A stretch of DNA of 7,736 nucleotides from an uncultured Muribaculum sp. (lineage in GTDB: Bacteria; Bacteroidota; Bacteroidia; Bacteroidales; Muribaculaceae): NCBI GenBank assembly GCA_910578785.1, contig CAJTSJ010000040.1, positions 1 through 7,736 on the forward strand. Reading direction: 5' to 3'. Under the pieces are notes generated by a model. That model made no database searches. It was given only the letters and a program-made list of their open reading frames with translations, and was not told the origin of the DNA. Both the position numbers and the translations under genes were made by a program. Shown here piece by piece: positions 5,845 to 7,736 of the stretch (positions are counted from its first letter, which is position 1; every line of letters starts with the position of its first letter).

Positions 5845-7736
5845 ATGCCATCTATTTTATCTTACTCCCTCAGTGTGGCGGTCATGCTCGCCATACTCTA
5901 TCCCATCTACAAAGTTGCATTGTCAAAGGAGGGATTTCCCGCATATAACCGTGGCGTCATACTTGCCATATATTTGATATCCCTGTCATACATGCCTGTA
6001 TGCCAGGAGTTGTTTACCGCACAGCACAAAATTGACATATATATAGAAGAACCGCAACGACAATTGCCCATAATTGATTCGGAGCCAGGAGGCGAAAGGC
6101 TACAGGCATCAACCGCCGATATAAATGAATACAACGCCATTTTGGCCGAACCAGAAGGACCCACCGGCACCAATGTCTTCACAATATTGCTTTGGATTTA
6201 CTCCATCGGCTTTACCGCGATAATGATCCACACTATTTTTACATGGATAAAAGTGTACACCCTTATTCGAAGCGGGGTGACTCACAGATACAACGGCTAC
6301 AAGCTGGTGATAATAAATTACCGAAAAATCGCTCCTTTTAGTTGGATGCGCTATCTTGTCATCAGCGAAGAAGACCTCGATAATGACGGTGAAATGATTT
6401 TACTTCACGAAATGAAGCACATAAACAGTCGTCATTGGGCCGATGTGATTCTTGCCCAGCTTGTAATCGCACTGAACTGGTATAACCCCGCGGCATGGAT
6501 GTTGCATAAAGAGCTCCGCGCCGTCCATGAATACCAGGCAGACAATGCAGTCATAAACCAAGGTGTCAATGCTGCCGATTACCAGATGCTGCTTATCAAA
6601 AAAGCATCTCTGACATCATATTCGTCAGCCGTTAACAGCTTTAACCAGAGCAAGCTGAAAGACAGACTGAACATGATGTGGAAACACGACATGGATCCTC
6701 GCCGTAAATGGCGCGCCACCATATTGGTTCCCGCGCTTGCAGTTGGGATTATGCTTGCCAACGGCTCGGTCATGTCGGAAGCACGGTCAAGCCTGTCCTC
6801 CTCACAATGGAATTTCGAAAAAGATGAGCCTCCGGGGCCTGAAAAAGTAAGGCGCGTATTTGCCATGGAGCCGGTCAAGCAAGATTCTGCAATTGTCGTG
6901 ATGAGTGACGGTAAACGGCATAGTGTAAAGATTGAAAACCACCCGGCCGAGACATCAGAGAAAGCCGCCAAGCGATCAAGTGCCAAAAAGTCATCAACAA
7001 CTACGACAACAACTACTACGACCACTACAACAACCTCTTCCGGGCGAACTAAAATCGACATTGCCGATTGGCCTAACGGAGGCGTATTGCTTCCTACCGG
7101 TCAGGATGTCGACTACTTCGTTGATGGAAAGAAAGTGTCTTATTCCGAATGCAAGAAGGCCATCGAAAACGGACCGCGCAGAATCATGATTGATGACGAT
7201 TTAGTAGAAGTTCAGACTACGGAGGACAAATACCAACAAACGATTGAAGCGCAAACAAGACAAGCCCGCATACAACAGGAACAGGCACAGCGTCAGCGCG
7301 AACAAGCACAGCGCCAACGCGAACAGGCACAACGCCAGCACGAACAGGCACAACGTCAGCGCGAACAGGCACAACGTCAGCGCGAACAAGCACAGCGCCA
7401 ACGCGAACAAGCACAACGCCAACGCGAACAGGCACAACGCCAGCACGAACAGGCACAACGTCAGCGCGAACAGGCACAACGTCAGCGCGAACAAGCACAG
7501 CGCCAACGCGAACAAGCACAACGCCAACGAGAGGAAGCATTAAAGCAAGCTCAGATAGCCCGCGAACAGGCTCAGCGCCAACGAGAGGAAGCATTAAAGC
7601 AAGCTCAGATAGCCCGCGAACAGGCTCAGCGCCAACGAGAGGAGGCATTAAAGCAAGCACAGCGTCAGCGCGAAGAGGCTCAACGCCAACGTGAGGAGGC
7701 ATTAAAGCAAGCACAGCGTCAGCGCGAAGAGGCTCA
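5845..7736 (+). CDS. M56-family (BlaR1-like) membrane metallopeptidase with long Q/R-rich repeat region; 3' partial
   Basis: The frame is open from ATG 5845 through the window end (630 full codons). Hydrophobic segments lie at about 4-22, 34-52, 113-132 and 293-309. Between the last two is the M56 catalytic region: HEMKH (188-192), the HExxH zinc motif; NWYNPAAW (211-218), a family hallmark; and HEYQAD (228-233), supplying the third ligand Glu229. By BlaR1 topology, this part is cytoplasmic and everything after about residue 310 is periplasmic. The latter contains 13 threonines (385-397), a small domain with DYFVDGKKVSYSE (about 426-438) as seen in other Bacteroidota M56 proteins, and then repeats: twelve heptads of type EQAQRQR (479-562) followed by 18-residue units to the end. 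No penicillin-binding sensor domain is seen, though one could lie beyond the window. Expected role: sense an envelope signal and relieve the upstream repressor. Confidence 0.9.
   Translation, partial: MPSILSYSLSVAVMLAILYPIYKVALSKEGFPAYNRGVILAIYLISLSYMPVCQELFTAQHKIDIYIEEPQRQLPIIDSEPGGERLQASTADINEYNAILAEPEGPTGTNVFTILLWIYSIGFTAIMIHTIFTWIKVYTLIRSGVTHRYNGYKLVIINYRKIAPFSWMRYLVISEEDLDNDGEMILLHEMKHINSRHWADVILAQLVIALNWYNPAAWMLHKELRAVHEYQADNAVINQGVNAADYQMLLIKKASLTSYSSAVNSFNQSKLKDRLNMMWKHDMDPRRKWRATILVPALAVGIMLANGSVMSEARSSLSSSQWNFEKDEPPGPEKVRRVFAMEPVKQDSAIVVMSDGKRHSVKIENHPAETSEKAAKRSSAKKSSTTTTTTTTTTTTTSSGRTKIDIADWPNGGVLLPTGQDVDYFVDGKKVSYSECKKAIENGPRRIMIDDDLVEVQTTEDKYQQTIEAQTRQARIQQEQAQRQREQAQRQREQAQRQHEQAQRQREQAQRQREQAQRQREQAQRQREQAQRQHEQAQRQREQAQRQREQAQRQREQAQRQREEALKQAQIAREQAQRQREEALKQAQIAREQAQRQREEALKQAQRQREEAQRQREEALKQAQRQREEA
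6997..7035 (+). repeat. Run of 13 threonine codons
   Basis: Thirteen consecutive ACN codons encode Thr385-Thr397 of the M56 protein, flanked by serines and by a Lys/Ala/Ser-rich stretch. All four codons (ACA, ACT, ACG, ACC) are mixed, so the DNA is not a simple triplet repeat. This suggests selection for the amino acids. It is likely a flexible, possibly O-glycosylated, periplasmic linker just outside the membrane. Confidence 0.85.
7279..7530 (+). repeat. Twelve 21-bp tandem units encoding the heptad EQAQRQR
   Basis: Twelve units of 21 bp encode residues 479-562 of the M56 protein; QRQR becomes QRQH in two units (at 7321 and 7426). Within it, a five-unit block is itself duplicated: 7321-7425 and 7426-7530 (105 bp each) differ only at the last base. 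The heptads have no Leu/Ile/Val core and carry net positive charge, so a continuous helix or weak coiled coil is likelier than a classical leucine-type one. Confidence 0.9.
7531..7736 (+). repeat. 54-bp tandem units encoding an 18-residue repeat, continuing past the window end
   Basis: Units start at 7531, 7585, 7639 and 7693, the last one cut by the window edge. Units 1 and 2 are identical and encode EEALKQAQIAREQAQRQR. Units 3 and 4 encode EEALKQAQRQREEAQRQR. Eighteen residues equal a heptad plus an 11-residue unit, a spacing compatible with an uninterrupted helix. These units contain Leu, and some contain Ile, which the preceding heptads lack. Confidence 0.88.

Noticed and set aside
6579..7061. 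Minus-strand 160-codon frame with a long poly-Val run
   Set aside because: The valines are the antisense reading of the threonine codons in the M56 gene; no other sign of coding.
7201..7714. Minus-strand frames with Leu/Cys/Phe- or Val-rich repeats opposite the end of the M56 gene (7201-7527, 7217-7714), and a plus-strand shadow rich in Asn/His at 7244-7543
   Set aside because: They are by-products of the 21-bp and 54-bp repeats in other frames; the M56 frame runs continuously through.
5461..7736. A confirmed beta-lactam resistance locus (blaI-blaR1)
   Set aside because: The families match, but no beta-lactamase, mecA-like gene or penicillin-binding sensor domain is in the window, so the inducing signal cannot be assigned.
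7279..7736. CRISPR array
   Set aside because: The repeats are contiguous 21-bp and 54-bp coding units in frame, without spacers.

Overview
The window looks like a piece of a Bacteroidota (Bacteroidales) chromosome. Muribaculaceae or a Prevotella/Bacteroides relative is my guess, not something I can prove. The signs are two promoters with the Bacteroidota TAnnTTTG -7 element, little or no Shine-Dalgarno sequence, a BlaI/M56 (BlaR1-like) pair of the Bacteroidota type, TonB C-terminal domains with the FPGG signature, and a SusC-type carboxypeptidase-regulatory domain.

Leftward operon (minus strand, 5298 down to 38). A divergent promoter at about 5325-5358 drives a single-cluster radical SAM activase-like gene (5298-4675). 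Five paralogous genes follow, interrupted once. All five begin with almost the same ~75-80-residue module: MARGKQ..., then Cys8, a C-x5-C-x3-C-x2-C motif (Cys31/37/41/44), a charged helix, and a hydrophobic segment ending in a lipobox-like Cys80. After that point each gene carries a different tail: one TonB_C domain (3893-4672 and its tandem duplicate 3111-3890), two TonB_C domains (1990-3108), only a short acidic tail (1583-1987), or a carboxypeptidase-regulatory domain (38-691). A four-helix membrane protein with a DUF4375/DMP19-like domain (729-1571) sits before the last member. The first four array genes are joined by an identical TGACTATG stop-start junction.

Recombination in the array. 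The 3111-3890 gene is a hybrid: its 5' end matches the 1990-3108 gene and its tail is identical to the 3893-4672 gene. The result is a perfect 801-bp direct repeat at a 782-bp period. The crossover maps to 19 bp (3697-3715) inside the shared module. The modules are GC-rich and the tails AT-rich, so the array looks like a shared head to which different tails have been attached or exchanged.

Rightward operon (plus strand, 5461 to beyond 7736). A BlaI/MecI-family repressor gene is followed after 3 bp by an M56 metallopeptidase gene that runs off the window. The repressor promoter contains a dyad lying between its -33 and -7 elements, and a second copy of the half-site lies 29 bp upstream, towards the divergent promoter. 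The M56 protein has the HEMKH zinc motif and the expected membrane segments. Its predicted periplasmic part then holds 13 consecutive threonines, a small domain, and a very long Q/R/E/A repeat: twelve 7-residue units, then 18-residue units continuing past the window end.

How the parts may work together (inference). A BlaI/M56 sensor-repressor pair may regulate itself and perhaps the divergent operon. The radical SAM enzyme is a candidate to modify or assemble something on the Cys-rich heads of the array proteins, which expose TonB_C-like or CarboxypepD-like domains in the periplasm. I see no RNA gene, insertion sequence, CRISPR array, attachment site or convincing terminator.
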